In this document: piece by piece, positions 22,738-35,072 of the stretch | Layout of the letters: each line of letters starts with the position of its first letter | How positions within the stretch are numbered: the stretch's first letter is position 1 | Assembly: GCA_033030425.1 (NCBI GenBank) | Contig: JAUFSD010000012.1 | Location: 496,001 to 560,000, forward strand | Length of the DNA: 64,000 bases | Direction of reading: 5' to 3' | Source of the DNA: Verpa conica | Taxonomy: Eukaryota > Ascomycota > Pezizomycetes > Pezizales > Morchellaceae | Made by a program: the position numbers and the translations under genes | Notes under the pieces: generated by a model | Databases searched by the model: none | Told to the model about the DNA's origin: nothing | What the model saw: only the letters and a program-made list of their open reading frames with translations

Positions 22738-24272
22738 ATGTTTTCAAGAAATCTTCTGGGTCGTGGACGGTCTCTGGTCTTTTCTACACGCAAAGAGTTT
22801 TCATCTTCACCAGCTAGATTCGCCGAAGATGATGCTCCTCCATCCGATTCCTGGAAAGATCCTTCTTGGAGTGAAAGTATACATACCCTATATACCCTAT
22901 ATATAATTTTTTTTTTAAAATAGACTCCCCCCAATTGAACTATCTACACCTAGCTAACTAGCGGTATCTTTCTCTTCTAGGCCACACAAACCCCCGCACA
23001 GTAGACATAGACAGCATTCTCCCTCCGAATAAGCCTGAGCCGAAAGAATACACCGAGCGCCAGGCTGTTGCTGAAACCGCTGCTGAATTATACGGGAACA
23101 ATCCTGAAGAACAGAGGCCCGACAAAAGGTCTTATTACCGTCAGGAGAATCAGGATGGTGGTGGCAGGGGGCGTGATGGTGGTGGAGGGCGTGGTGGTCG
23201 CGATGGGTATGATGGTGGCCGTGGGGGATTTAACGGCGGTGGCGGTCGTGGTGGGTATAGCAATGGCCGTGATGGAGGGGAGGGGAGGGGGTATGGTGAA
23301 GGACGTGGTGAATATGGCGACCGTCCTAGGTACACCGATCGTGGGGCGTATGGAGGTAACCGTGGGTATGGCGGTAGCCGTGGAGGAGGGTATGATGGCG
23401 GCCGTGGCGGATTCAATAATAACCGTAATGGATACAACAATGATCGTGGTGAATACGGTGGTGGGGAAAGTCGTGGCGAGTATGGTGGTAGTCGTGGCGA
23501 GTATGGTGGTAATCGTGGCGAGTATGGTGGTAATCGTGGCGGGTTCAACAATGATCGTGGTGGATACAGGGGCGGTGGCGGATACGGTGATCGTGGTGGA
23601 GGATACCGCGGTGGTGGATTCCGCGGCGGTCGTGGCGGCTTCGATGGGGAAGGCCGCGGTGGGTTTGGTGGATTTGGGGGGCGTGGCGGGTTTAGGGGTC
23701 GCGGAGGCCTTGGGGGGCGTGGCGGACCTGGCGGGCGCGGTGGGCGTGGCGGACCAGGTGGTAGGGGAGGACCAAGAGGTGGTAGGGGAGGACCAAGGGG
23801 CGGGGGCGGCGGTGAGAATAGATTCAGCAGAGGTGGTGGTAAAAGAGACCTCTTCCCGCCGGCCCCACCTGCCGAACAGGTCGAACTACCATATACACCC
23901 TCCCTACCCACAATCAAGGACCTTACCCCTCACATCCCCGCCTCGCTGTTGTCTCCCCAGGGTATCAACGCAACTCTGTTCGATAAGGTCCCCCACAGCC
24001 AGAAGGATACGAGTGAATGGAGTTATGCCAATTGGAAGAACTATGATGAGCGCCGGGAGTCAGCATTGGGTAGGCTTATTGAAGGCAAATATAAAGACCC
24101 CAATGCTGGCGGTAAGGGTTTAGTGGGGGAGGTCCACCGAATGGTGACTATGAATGGGAGCTTTACGGATAAGAAAAAGTCAGAGCTTTTGAAAGCAGTT
24201 ATGCCCACGTTGATTGAGGCAAGATTGCCAGGAATCGGTGAGAGGAGTGGGATTGAGGGGCCCAGGGCTTAG
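22738..24272 (+). CDS. RGG/GAR-rich protein with predicted mitochondrial presequence
   Basis: Two exons, 22738-22876 and 22981-24272, giving 476 residues. Not assigned to a named family. The N-terminus [20 protein letters not shown] followed by FSSSPARFA has the Arg/Ser-rich, acid-poor composition and RF-A cleavage-like site of mitochondrial matrix proteins. Residues of about 104-336 are a very long Gly-Arg-Tyr-Asn low-complexity domain (RGG, RGGY and RGEYGG repeats), an RNA-binding composition. The C-terminal 125 residues are ordered: [38 protein letters not shown], and [21 protein letters not shown]. That C-terminal block looks conserved rather than random, but I cannot name it. An RGG protein of mitochondrial RNA granules or ribosome assembly is a reasonable guess. 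The long frame on the opposite strand (Pro-Arg repeats) is a shadow of the repeats. Confidence 0.83.
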
Positions 24273-24508
24273 TAGAGATGGTACGATATGTTGATGTTAC
24301 TATGCTGCATTCCTTTTGTAGGCATATTCTCTATGTACAGATATTTCTTTCTTGATTCTCTCTACTCTACTTGTATGGATCTCATGGTACGGAAAATAAA
24401 AATAAACCGGATAGACGATACTAAGCAGTGATGATGGGATTTCGTAGTCAATCATAATAATTGCATGAAACGAGACCAAACCCCACCCTTTAGAGAGAGA
24501 GAGATTTC

Positions 24509-25425
24509 TTAGGCATCCGTGATAGCCTTCTTAGCCCCTTCAATGATTTTTTTCGCCTCCACCCCTGCCTTCTCCATGATCTTCTCCAGCTGCTTATCAG
24601 CCTTCCGCACATCATCATTCCTCATACCCTTCAATCCTTTGATCTTCTTATGGGATCCCTGCCTCGCATTCCTCAGCGCATTATTCGCCTTCTCCCCCGC
24701 CTTTGCAGCTGCATCAACCGTCGCCATCCTAGACTCCTTCGTCGGCGGCGGAAGCGGCATATTAATCTGCGAGGGATTCTTCGCATCCACAACCGGCGTA
24801 ATATTCAAATCCGCCTGCTGCAGGGCCTTGAAAACCTTCTTCACATTCTATACACACATACGCACACGCACGCACGCACGCAGTATTTATCAGCAGCACC
24901 CTCACTCAAAACCCCACACCAGTACATCCCATAAAACCCACCTCAGTTTCATATACAGTGACTGCTATAGTCCTCCCCTTCGCAACAACATGGGCTATAT
25001 CCCGCAGTAACACCACAGCATTGGACGCTTTGTCAATAACCACAGAGATACTCTCGAATGCAGAGGGGTCGGCTCGGCTGGTTCGTAGTTTCGATAGGTC
25101 GTCTTTGAGCTTCTCGATGATCTTGCTTATGTCTGTTTCGAGAGCGGCGAAATGCTCGTCGAAGTCAAAGGTACCATCTGCGGCTGCGGGAGGGATTTCA
25201 TTGGAGGGGACGTGGTGGTGATCTCCTTTGGCGGGTTTGGAGGCCTTTTTGGGAGCCGCAGGGGTCGTGGAGAAGAGGTGGGTTATGGCTGGTGTGAACC
25301 TGGAGGGGAGAGGGGTTTTTATTAGTGGGTGGGAAGGTATCAGGGGGTTAATTGGATTACCGGGGGGTTCTGATTACTGTGCGGGAAAGGCGAGTGAGGG
25401 GGCGTATGGCTGTGCCACGGAACAT
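24509..25425 (-). CDS. RRF1: Mitochondrial ribosome recycling factor
   Basis: Releases mitochondrial ribosomes from mRNA after termination. Three exons: 25425-25361, 25299-24942 and 24847-24509, giving 253 residues. The N-terminus MFRGTAIRPLTRLSRTVIRT is a typical matrix presequence. The RRF domain covers about residues 75-253: FAALETDISKIIEKLKDDLS (helix 1), DKASNAVVLLRDIAHVVAKG, then FKALQQADLNITPVVDAKN, with INMPLPPPTKESR matching the conserved I-x2-PxPxxTxERR segment. The C-terminal helices include KIKGLKGMRNDDVRKADKQL. The second intron (24941-24848) holds a CA/CGCA microsatellite. It lies tail-to-tail with the RGG gene, so three consecutive genes here encode probable mitochondrial proteins. 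Confidence 0.93.
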
Positions 25426-25577
25426 GGTGAATGATGTGCAGGAGATACGAGAGGAAGAGTGTGGGGAAAGTCGCAGGAGGGGCGAGCGGAAAATTGTTTC
25501 TCCGGAGTCAGGGTAACGTCTGTAGTTACTCGGGAGCATTTGAAATCATCTTCATGCTTAACTTCCTCTTGCAAATT

Positions 25578-28500
25578 ATGACTTCACCAATATCAGAAGC
25601 TCAGCTATTTCTTGCGCCTGTGTTGGATAGAAGTATTCTTGTCTTTTCTTGTTGGAGTGGGAATAGATGCTAACATATATATATATATATATATAGCTCA
25701 GCTCCTCTCCCTACGTAATGCATCACTCATTCAACGTCTCTCTATCCATATCCCTTCGCCTCCACCACCAGAAGACACTAAGGCTCTCACTCGAGCAGTC
25801 TTGACGTATGCCCTGCGACTTCTTCAGGAAATAGATGTCTCCTCTGCTCCGGCCCCCTCTTCACAGCCTGATCCTAATAAACTAGTAAATGCTACTGAAG
25901 CACGTACGATAGTATGTCTCCTGGACTTACTAGTCCTCGAGGGGATATATCCATCCCTCTCTACAGGTGTTGGAATACCGCTTGAGAGGAGGGCAAGGAA
26001 TTTTGTGTTGCCGGCCACGAGAAAGAAAGTGGTTGAAGTGGAAGATAATCGAGATCTTGATATATTAAAGAGTGTTATGGATGGATTACTACAGGTGCTA
26101 GAGAGTACTGACAGGGACACTGTAGGAAAGACTATACGAGGACGGTGTCTGGTAGATGTATTGGCAGGGTGTGGAGAGCTTGCTTTTGGCCCTGATGGCA
26201 CAGATGAATGGAAGGTGAGGTGGGAGAAACTGGTAGATAGGTTTGTCTCCCTGTTCATGATATTAGCTCTACTGCAGGGATCTCCCTCTACATTCGTGGT
26301 CAATGTTTCCAATAGAAGCAACTTTCAGTTTCACTCTTCATGAGAAATCACTCGCACTGACCTACTCAGCACACCCACGCCTCTACTCCTCCCCCAACTT
26401 CTCTCTCTCCTCCACCCTTCTACACCGCCATCATTTCGTGCTCCTTTAACACGCACACTCTCGACTCTCCCTATAATACGCCCTAATGCCATCCGTCACA
26501 TCCTCGAACTATTCCTGTCTACTGTCTCCGACTCGGCTCTATCAGTAGATGCGCTCTCGAACGCATCCCGTATCATTGGCTCAGTGCCATCCTCTGTCAA
26601 CGCAAGTGAATATTTCTCAAAAGTATGTCCGCAGCTTCTCGGTCTGCTCGACGGCAAAGACCCTGGTCTAGCTCGAGCTGCAGGGTTCGTTACCGTAGAG
26701 TTACTAGGGCGACGAGGTACAATAGAAAAGATAGTAGAAAGAGAGATCGTAGATATAATCGTCGCCGGGCTCAACCCCACCCAGGAGCAAAAATCGGCAT
26801 CGCAAGAACCAGTGACCATCCCACATGAGAACCGAAAAACCTCTTCGGCCCTACTCGCATTCGAAGATGCTCCACCACCTCAAAAAAACTCGCTGATCCA
26901 AGAAATCACCGATCGACCCTCCCTAATCTCTATCTTCCCCGACTCTGTCCAAGAAGACTCCCCTCTGGTCTCCGAGGAAGCACTCACTACAACCCTTCAC
27001 CGCATATCACTCCTCCTCTCATCCCATCCTTCTCCCTCTGTCTCACAGCGCCTACTGCCACCCATAATACTACCCCTCTGGGCACTACTATCGTATGCAA
27101 AACAGACCTCTCGTAGTAGCTGGCACGAGCGTGCACTATCACTCCTCAAAACACATATCAAGACTACCCCAACCACCAACGATGAAAGCGTCTTATCAAC
27201 ACTCCACCACAATATCCTCTTCACCGGCGCTCACTGGGAGTTCGGCCCCGGAAGCTTAGGCGGCGTGGAGATCCGCCGCCGTACCTCAGATAAAGGATTA
27301 GACATGTCCATGATCGAATCTCGTGTCGAGGAGTTTCTGTCGCTACTCTCGGATAGTGAGATTGACGAGGGGGCGCTGAACGAGTTTTTCCTTTCTATCC
27401 TTCGTATGTGGTTACAGCGGCGTAATGGAGAAGGGGAAGACCCAATCGTCATGTTTACGACGCTGAAGGTGCTTCAGGAGATGATCTCGCGACATGAAGG
27501 TGCGCTTGCGAAGAGTCCTACGCAGACACTACAGATTGTGAAGGGTGTGCTGGATGAGTACGTTGACTGGAATGAAAGTCTCAAGAAAGCATCAGAGGAG
27601 GCTGCAGGCTTAGGGCCGAGTCTAGGAGGGCTAGGAAAAATTGTAAGCGGCGTGGCGTCAGGGATAACACCGAAGCGGAAGCAGAGGAAATTTATTGATG
27701 AATACGAAGAGGAGGAGCAAGACGAAGAAACAGAAAGGGTTGAGACAGTCACGATGGCACTCTCCCTCTTGAGTGTCCTCATTTCGTCCCCTGGGACAAA
27801 GTTAACCTCGGCGGACGAAAGACTGATACAAACTCTACAACCACCACTATCCTACATCTCTAACTCACCAGACATCCATGCCGACCTTTCCTCTCTGGCT
27901 ATCAACATCGCATCCCTCCTCTCACTCCATGAGCCTGCTACTGTAACCCCCACATCCTCATTAATAGAGCAGCAAAAAGAATCCTATATCCTAGCTCTCT
28001 CCTACCTTCGCGACCCTCTCATCCCCGTCCGCGCACATGGTCTACACCTACTCCGCGAATTAATACTAGCTATGAGCCCAGTCGTTGACATACCGTCCAC
28101 TATGCGACTCCTCATCGGCATGCTAAAGGACGGTGACAGCTTCGTCTACCTCAACGTCGTCAAGTGTCTAACCGCACTAACAGATAAGCACTCAAAGACA
28201 GTAACAAGGATGCTAATAGACGCATACACCGACGACACTCCAGGCACTGAGCGACTAGGGCTCGACGAGCGACTTCGTATCGGGGAGGCACTCCTTAGTA
28301 CTGTGCAGCGTCTCGGAGGTGCATTAGTCGGGGACACGGCAGAAATGATAGGAGTCGGGATGCTGGATATTGTTAGTAGACGCCGGAAAAGGGAAGGAGG
28401 AGCAGGAGGGGAGGAATGGGGGAGCGATGATGAAGAAGAAGCTGAAGATGTAGATGAAGCAGTGAAGGAGAAGAGGAGGCAGGAGAGTGCTCATAAAACT

Positions 28501-29010
28501 CGGATCGTCCGTGTTTGGCAAGGAGTAGGTCAAACAGAAGATTTGAGAATTAGGACTTCTGCGTTATCGATTCTTGGGGCAGCTATAGAAACGAATGCGC
28601 AAGGGTTAGGACAGAGGGTTCTTACAGAGGCTATCGATACTTCATTATCGATACTGACGCTGGAGACTGTGACCGAGAAGGCAATTCTGAGGAGGGCGGC
28701 AGTAGTGTGCATTGGTAGCATCTTGAAGTCTCTTGTTGGCTTGAATGACGAGACCACCGGTGACGATGAAAATCGGTGGAGAGAGGGTGTCTGGGAGGTT
28801 GTCAGAGAACGTGTAGGTGAAGTAAGGAGGGTGTTGGGATATGTAAGGGGTGCAGACAATGACGGTCTTGTACGTGAGCAATCTGGCATCGTGGGTGAGA
28901 ACCTTGAGGCTGTCGTCGAGCGGTGGATGTTAGGTCGTAGACAAGATGCAGGAGGGGGACGGATTGTGGAGATTGGAGATAGAGATTTTGGAGGTTTGAA
29001 GGTGTTATGA
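25578..29010 (+). CDS. RTP1: RNA polymerase II assembly factor Rtp1 / TANGO6-like HEAT protein
   Basis: Rtp1 helps assemble RNA polymerase II and bring it into the nucleus; animal TANGO6 is related. Three exons: 25578-25632, 25697-26240 and 26370-29010, giving 1079 residues. The protein is almost entirely alpha-helical with HEAT-like repeats. The Rtp1 C-terminal region (about residues 740-870) has PLIPVRAHGLHLLRELI, DGDSFVYLNVVKCLTALTDK, then TRMLIDAYTD and LDERLRIGEALLSTVQRLGG, the segment by which I recognise the family. Acidic loops (EYEEEEQDEETE at about residue 645, DDEEEAEDVDEA at about 890) are inserts. The first exon is short and its intron ends in an (AT)10 run directly against the acceptor. 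Exon 3 also contains long frames on the other strand, which are shadows. Confidence 0.88.
25675..25694 (+). repeat. (AT)10 microsatellite at RTP1 intron 1 acceptor
   Basis: A pure AT dinucleotide run occupies the usual polypyrimidine position immediately before the AG at 25695-25696. Confidence 0.9.
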
Positions 29011-29608
29011 TAGGTGTGTTTTATCCAGCCGGAATGAATTTTTTTTCAGGTCACTGTTAAACATAATTGAAGTTGTCATAAGGCATTATAGTTGTACACT
29101 GAAATAAGGCATCCTTCCCCTCACATATCCCCTCTTCAAAAAAGCAAATAATCGAAACAATAAGGATAGCCAGATATGAAAGGAAAGCAAATATTGCTTA
29201 TAAAAAAAAGTGAATAATCAATACATGAATGTCAACCCCCCAAGGATAAAAAGTAGAGAAGAAAGAAAAGATCGGATACAGTTGCACGGGACCCGAAAAC
29301 CAAAATGACAAGCCAAAACAAAGAAATCACAGCGGAAGCAGCAACCTCCAACAACTCCAGTCAAACTTCGGACCAGAAAGAAGACAAAGACAAAAAAGAA
29401 TAGAATAGAATAAAAAAAGAAAATAAACCAGGAGAGCAGAATAAAAACTATTCTTTTTCCCCCTCCTGACTAAGATGGATTATAAGGGCGGGCAGGGCTC
29501 AAAAAATAAATTTTTATCGTAAAAGAATTTGTTTTGTTTTTCTCTGGAGGCGTATGTATGGTAACCGTTCCTTTTCTTTTTTTCCGCCGATGGGCGAGGG
29601 AGGCTCGT
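29011..29608. other. Intergenic, convergent 3' ends
   Basis: AT-rich, poly-A-rich stretch between RTP1 and the small conserved gene. No gene seen. Confidence 0.55.
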
Positions 29609-30104
29609 TTACTTTTTGCCGCTGAGCTCCTTGACCTTTTCTTTGAAGCCGTGGATCTTGTTTCGGGCGACATGGCCATCGCGAGATGATGGTGTGGCAA
29701 AGATCTAGAGGATGGTTATTAGTTTGGGTGAGAATACCGAGGAGGTGGGAAAAGAACATACAGAACCCTCAATCTTTTGGAAGCGGGATGGAGGTGTCTT
29801 GGATGCGTCCCATTCTTTGCTCCTATTGCGGTGTTAGATACCACTTATTATTGTAGGGGGACTTTTCTTTTAGAGGAATAAGGGGATATAGCTAGGGTGG
29901 CAATAAGGATGCGTACATTCTTCGGTCTCTCTTTATGGATAAAAGGTCCTCGCCTTCACTGCCATCACTGCCACGACGGCCCCCCCGCATATCTTTAAAA
30001 GGGTCTGCCATAGCATCGTCGACCATCGATCCACGGCGCTGTCTAGGCTCGCTATCCATATCGAAAGGCTGAGCTCTAGTTACTGGAGAAACAGGAGAAG
30101 TCAT
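29609..30104 (-). CDS. Small conserved fungal protein of unknown function
   Basis: Three exons: 30104-29917, 29822-29762 and 29704-29609, giving 114 residues. The first half is polar (SPVTRAQPFDMDSEPRQRRG, then GGRRGSDGSEGEDLLS). The second half joins into RRMSKEWDASKTPPSRFQKI, then EGSIFATPSSRDGHVARNK and ends VKELSGKK. I recall the EWDASKTPPSRFQK...GSI-x-A-x-P-x-SRDGH pattern from uncharacterised short proteins of many Pezizomycotina, so this is probably a conserved hypothetical. No membrane segment, signal or catalytic motif is seen. The splice joins are good because the conserved block is continuous only after splicing. Confidence 0.78.
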
Positions 30105-33100
30105 GATGAATTGTTATCGAAGGGTGATAATATATGTTTTATGAATAGTAGTAGTAGTAGTGTTGAATCTCAAGGATGTTTTTTTGGCTGGTGAAGATAA
30201 GGTGCAAGAACTGGAGGGGGTATCATGAATTTTATATCTCTCCACCGCATGTAAATCAGTCGGACATCTAACTTCCCTGATCTATCCCGGACAAAGAAAA
30301 AAAAAGCCATCATGACACATTGGTGGGGCGGACGTCTCATGATACTCACGGTGCGAAGCAAGCAAAATGGCTTATACCGGCAATTTACTGGTGAAACACC
30401 CTCGACGCATTTGCCAAAAAAAAGCTACATGAGTAGGGAACGTTGGGTGAGTAGCTTCCTACTACTGAGTGGGCAGTGACGTATGCGGGCGTCACAAGCG
30501 ATCGCTACTGATTCGAGCAGCTAGCTGTGATGGAAATGATAAGTTTCAATTCAACGCCCATCATTGGCCTTACACAGCCTACTCCAATAAGCATCGGCCC
30601 TGCCTCCTGGTGCAGGTGGTGATTGGGCGGTTATTCGTGATAGCTGTCTCAGTTGGCATATCGAGGGTCTCGAACACCCTCCAACCCCGGACTCCCCCCG
30701 CATTTGGCAAGGAAGTGCTAGCCAGGGTTGCACGGACATAACGCCCTCCCCCCACCACCCCCCCCAGAGCTCCGATTAGCGATCGCCTGCCTTTGCAAGC
30801 GCAAGCGAAACTGACCTTCCCATTCTCCGTCAGCGCGACTGCACGGTGCACCACCGTTCCTCGGAGAGCAAGGAAATGGATGCAGAAACCTGGGGTTGAC
30901 CACCTTATGGGACCCTTTCTCGTTAGATATTGATCGGCCATGTGGATCACGAGTGCAGACGGTGAGCGCAACTGAGGCGTTGATAGCATGCTTATCATGT
31001 CTGTCATACCACCACTGGCGCCTTCCTCAGGCCTTGATACTTGTGTTCAGATCGGAGAAATAGACATTCCCATGCCCCCCCCCCAACGCCTTTAACACTT
31101 GAATACTAAACATCAGCCCTGCTGGGAAATGGTGAAATATTAATCCGGGGATCACAATCTTCTGCAAGATAAAGACCAAACTGCGACTATCTCTCGATCA
31201 TGGCTAGCATGAAGCCGATCGCCGCTAAATATCTTGTTCTATCGTAACGAAGGGCAAAAACCTCTAAAAAAACACTACAACTAGGGTCTCAAGCCCCCCT
31301 TTTAGTGGGGCAACAGTTACGGAAAATGCGCCAAGTCGTAAAAAGCGAAAAAGGTTCCCACGCGACATTCCGGTCAAGGCTCAGGCACCTCAAAAAATAA
31401 TGTTATAGTCTGCAGTTCTAGCCGTGTTGGAGACAGACGCGCAATCAAGAAGAAAAATACCTCTCAATTCCAACAAGTTGGATACGCAAATAGAATTCAG
31501 TTCGGAATCGCCGGCTGCAAAACTATGGTATCTTCACAAGTGATGAATGATTATACCTCAGCTAGTTTCTTGTTATAGTGTAGCAAGAACGTGCGGAGAG
31601 TCCGCCGCAAGGCTGCATACCCCAGCAGTGCCCCAATAATTTAGCCAAGCGCTCCGAACTACGGAACTGGTTTCTGCTCGGATAGATCCCACTGGTTAAA
31701 GGCACGTGGGGTGCATGTATAAATATTTAAGTTGGAGAGGCAGTGTATGTACTCGAAATATAATCGCGCTCACGGGAACCTATTTACAACAACAGAGAGT
31801 TTTGACCTGTTTGTGTTTCCTTCAACTTTGCTGGGAAAACCCACTGTCGTGGGAAGAAAACACATCAAGCTTTCCACAAGCGGGACTTGCTGCCGATTGC
31901 CGTGCATGACCATTTCCTCTGCAGCGATCAAGCTTTCAAGTTTCTCAAAGTCTGTCCGGGGTTACAGCACAAGGAGCACATGTACCGGTTTCGCTCATAC
32001 GCACAGGAACAGCGGAAGAGAGCCATTTATCGTCTACGACTGAACCTTCTTTTACTTTCAAGTACAAAAAGTTTGCGATAACTGATCATCTATCTTGGTT
32101 ACCTCGTACGAGGGGATTTCGTAGGGATACTCCCTAATTAACAAACCAGAATGGCCAGTGCGCCATATGGTCTACAGGATTTCACCCTCATCTTCCAATC
32201 ATAGAAACTAAAAGCCGTGCGGAGTGAAGTCCGGGAAGATAGCAAGATAATAAAACCAGGGACGTATCCGGGGAATACTCCCGAAATAGGAACTCACTTT
32301 TTTTATTGCCTTAACAGCTTCCTTCGCAACCTCTTTTCCGTCACACTATATCTCACACCGAACTTCCTCGATCATTTCTAACATAAAATCATTATCATTT
32401 TTCTTTACCCTCATTGCCGGGTCTGCACCTCCCCGCTATTAGCTAGAACTACCACATACCATAGCTCTCATAACAATAATTCATATATTTTCCGTTATCG
32501 TAGGAGCTAGCTCTAGTAGCAAATATAGCCGCCTTTATTGCGTCAAGAGAAGCTGGAGGAGTGCTGAATATGAGCTTGTACGTTTAGATGGGGGATTAAG
32601 TGATGTTGACATGTCGATGATGCGGTGGCTTGCGGGATTGAGTATTGTGAGTGGCTTCTAAGAGGGATACCTACATTTGCACTCAAGCAGCACAGCCTAT
32701 GAATGAATTTAGCTACGCAAATTTGTACTTACTACGCTACTGCAACAAAACTCTGGTTGTAACGTTGAACAAACTATGACTTGAGCGTTTCCAGTGTGAG
32801 CCGGTGATATCACCGGATTGTCCTAACGAGTCAGGCCTGGCAACAAGACGACAGATTATCATTACCCGGCCATATGAAAGGTTCGATCAACCCTGACCCT
32901 ATCTCTTATCGATAATGACTATCATAACCTCACCACTTCCAATACGGTCAAGGCCCCGAAGAGAGACACCAAGAGTACTTGTGCTTCACTGGTAAGTGCT
33001 ATAAGCATTACCCCTAACGCACAATCTTTCTTTCCACCGGCCGTATTCTGCCGTGAATATTAATCATCGTTTTTGCCATGAGTTATTAAAACTGCGTAGA

Positions 33101-34696
33101 TGTTGATTTAGACTCGTCACCGTGGAGAATATCAAAATACGTGGTATACCGGTACTTTCTACCGTGATGTCCTTACATTAGTGTCCTCCGGGGTATTAGC
33201 GATATGGGGTGTGCACCCAGGTACTAATCAACATTCTAGCCCAATCTATATACGAGATCTTCCAGGCCATCGTCATCAAAGGGATCCATATACCTAATGT
33301 CCAATGGGATTTCATTAATTGGCCCTAGATCTGGTGGAAGGTCGGGTACTTACCGCCAGTTACCTGGTTACTTGTGCAGGGACCAACTCAAACACAATGA
33401 ATGAATCACAGGGGCTCGCGCGGCGAAAAGGCTTCTTCTGGAAGTACCCTATGGGAGTTCAACTTAGCGATATCGCCGACTTATGCATGTCGTTCTTGCC
33501 GTATCTTACCGGCGTGTTGCGTGGGTGTACATGCGCACATCTAAGACATCTCATATGGTACCTGCAATCTGGAGTTGATGTGAACCCTTAACCTGCTTTT
33601 GTTCTAAATAAAACCAGGTATAGGGTGGCGAGGCTGAATCTTAGGTTTATCTTTAAGGTGGCCTGATGAGATTACCTGAGATCGAGTGATAGCTTGTGCT
33701 TATATTTATTTCCAACTTGATGCGCCATGGGGAGTCCTCTTCCTGAGAGGAAGATAAGAGATAGTGACTGCATGAGGTTGGGGGTCAGAGAATACGGGCA
33801 AGAGCATCTACTCGACACGGCTCGTGTATGTTCCATGATCTGTCTCCACTAAACAAGCTTTTAGTAAAGAAGATCTAGCTAGGGATTTTTGTCGATGAAA
33901 CATCTATTTACATAGGCCTGGGAATATAGACGTAAAAGGACATGTAGAGTATAAAGCATCCAATTATACACCGTCCAAAACGTCGATAACTAAAATGTTT
34001 ATCTGTAGAGAGTTTTTTCTCGCCACAAAATATCACTGGCTACCAGAAAATACCTCCGAGACAACTGTGTATCTCTAGTGGCGGCTAAGCTTCCTAGATT
34101 AGCCAAGTTTTCCTAGAAACCCACCAAAGATGAGACCACAGTGCTGGCTTGGTGGATCAGGCGCTCCGTACAAGCTCTTGCCAGGCGGGGCATCATATGT
34201 AGGTATTTGAGATCTCGGGGCCAGTTATGTAGAAGAAGCTTTTTTGAAGTCCGAAGCCTCGCCCTAAGTAGGGTCATTCCCGTGTAGTGGCAGATTTAAC
34301 TTGCTCAGAAGCCTAAGAGATATCACATAGTCTTAGAAGGAGACCCGACAGATAAGTCCAGATAACACGAGGGAGATCCCCGAGATTTGTAAAGGATTTT
34401 TATTTTGCCCATGTAGCCACGTGTGCCTGCCAGGACGTGGCCGGTATGTTCCTAAGGTAGTACAACATTTTTGTCATACAGCATCACTCGCACAATTTCA
34501 AATCTTGTCTACTCAATTTAACCTAGCCCCGAGACATAGACCCCATGCAAGCAGTCTTTTTAGATCTTATCCAACTATTCCTAGCTCTATAAGTAATCGA
34601 ACTGTAGGAATGCTCACCTTATATGACTACAAGTAGCAGAGCCGAGAAGCTTTCTTGTGTGCCTTGGCATTCCCCAGAATACACCCCTAGCAATGT
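30105..34696. other. Gene-poor tract
   Basis: About 4.6 kb without a supported gene. Short frames exist (for example 30579-31007 minus, 31706-32081 plus in three frames, 33319-33591 plus), but none shows a recognisable motif or coherent splicing. An AGT trinucleotide run lies at about 30149-30163. It could hold decayed transposons or lineage-specific non-coding RNA. Confidence 0.45.
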
Positions 34697-34705
34697 AAGA
34701 ATATA

Positions 34706-35063
34706 CGGTAAAGGTCTAAAATGACTCACCCGGGTCGGTTCATGCTGCAGAATGACCCATATTTTAAAATGACACATCTATGGTAATAGTAAGAAAAAAA
34801 CTGTGAACTGCATCTCTAAACTCCTACATCAATCCAAACAGTTGTCTTTGCAGTGTACTTCTACTTGTACTAGGCCCTAAAAGCACCATATCTCAGTACC
34901 ACTAGAGGTAGTGAAGTTGATACCATGGTGGGATGTTGATGGATAGTAGGATGTTGAGTAGTCAGTGATCACAGTGGTGGGGTAACCGTGGGTGTGTTAT
35001 TTTAGAATATGGGTCATTCTGCAACATGAACCGGCCCGGGTGGGTCATTTTAGACCTTTGCCG
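34706..35063. mobile_element. Mutator-like MITE (non-autonomous), 358 bases
   Basis: Terminal inverted repeats of 70 bases, 34706-34775 and 34994-35063, beginning CGGYAAAGGTCTAAAATGAC. They match at 64 of 70 positions and all six differences are transitions. The nine bases AAGAATATA occur directly outside both ends (34697-34705 and 35064-35072), a clean target-site duplication. A 9-base duplication with long inverted repeats is typical of the Mutator (MULE) superfamily. The 218-base interior has no coding capacity. Confidence 0.88.
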
Positions 35064-35072
35064 AAGAATATA

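Noticed and set aside
23150..23917. 255-residue Pro/Arg-rich frame on the minus strand
   Set aside because: It is the antisense of the RGG repeat; codons for Gly-Gly-Arg read backwards give Pro/Arg/Ser without stops.
23068..24123. 351-residue Val/Met-rich frame on the plus strand
   Set aside because: Shifted frame over the same RGG repeats; the presequence, splice join and ordered C-terminus are in the other frame.
30579..31007. 142-residue minus-strand frame in a slightly GC-richer patch
   Set aside because: No recognisable motif and overlapping frames of similar size on both strands; looks like chance.
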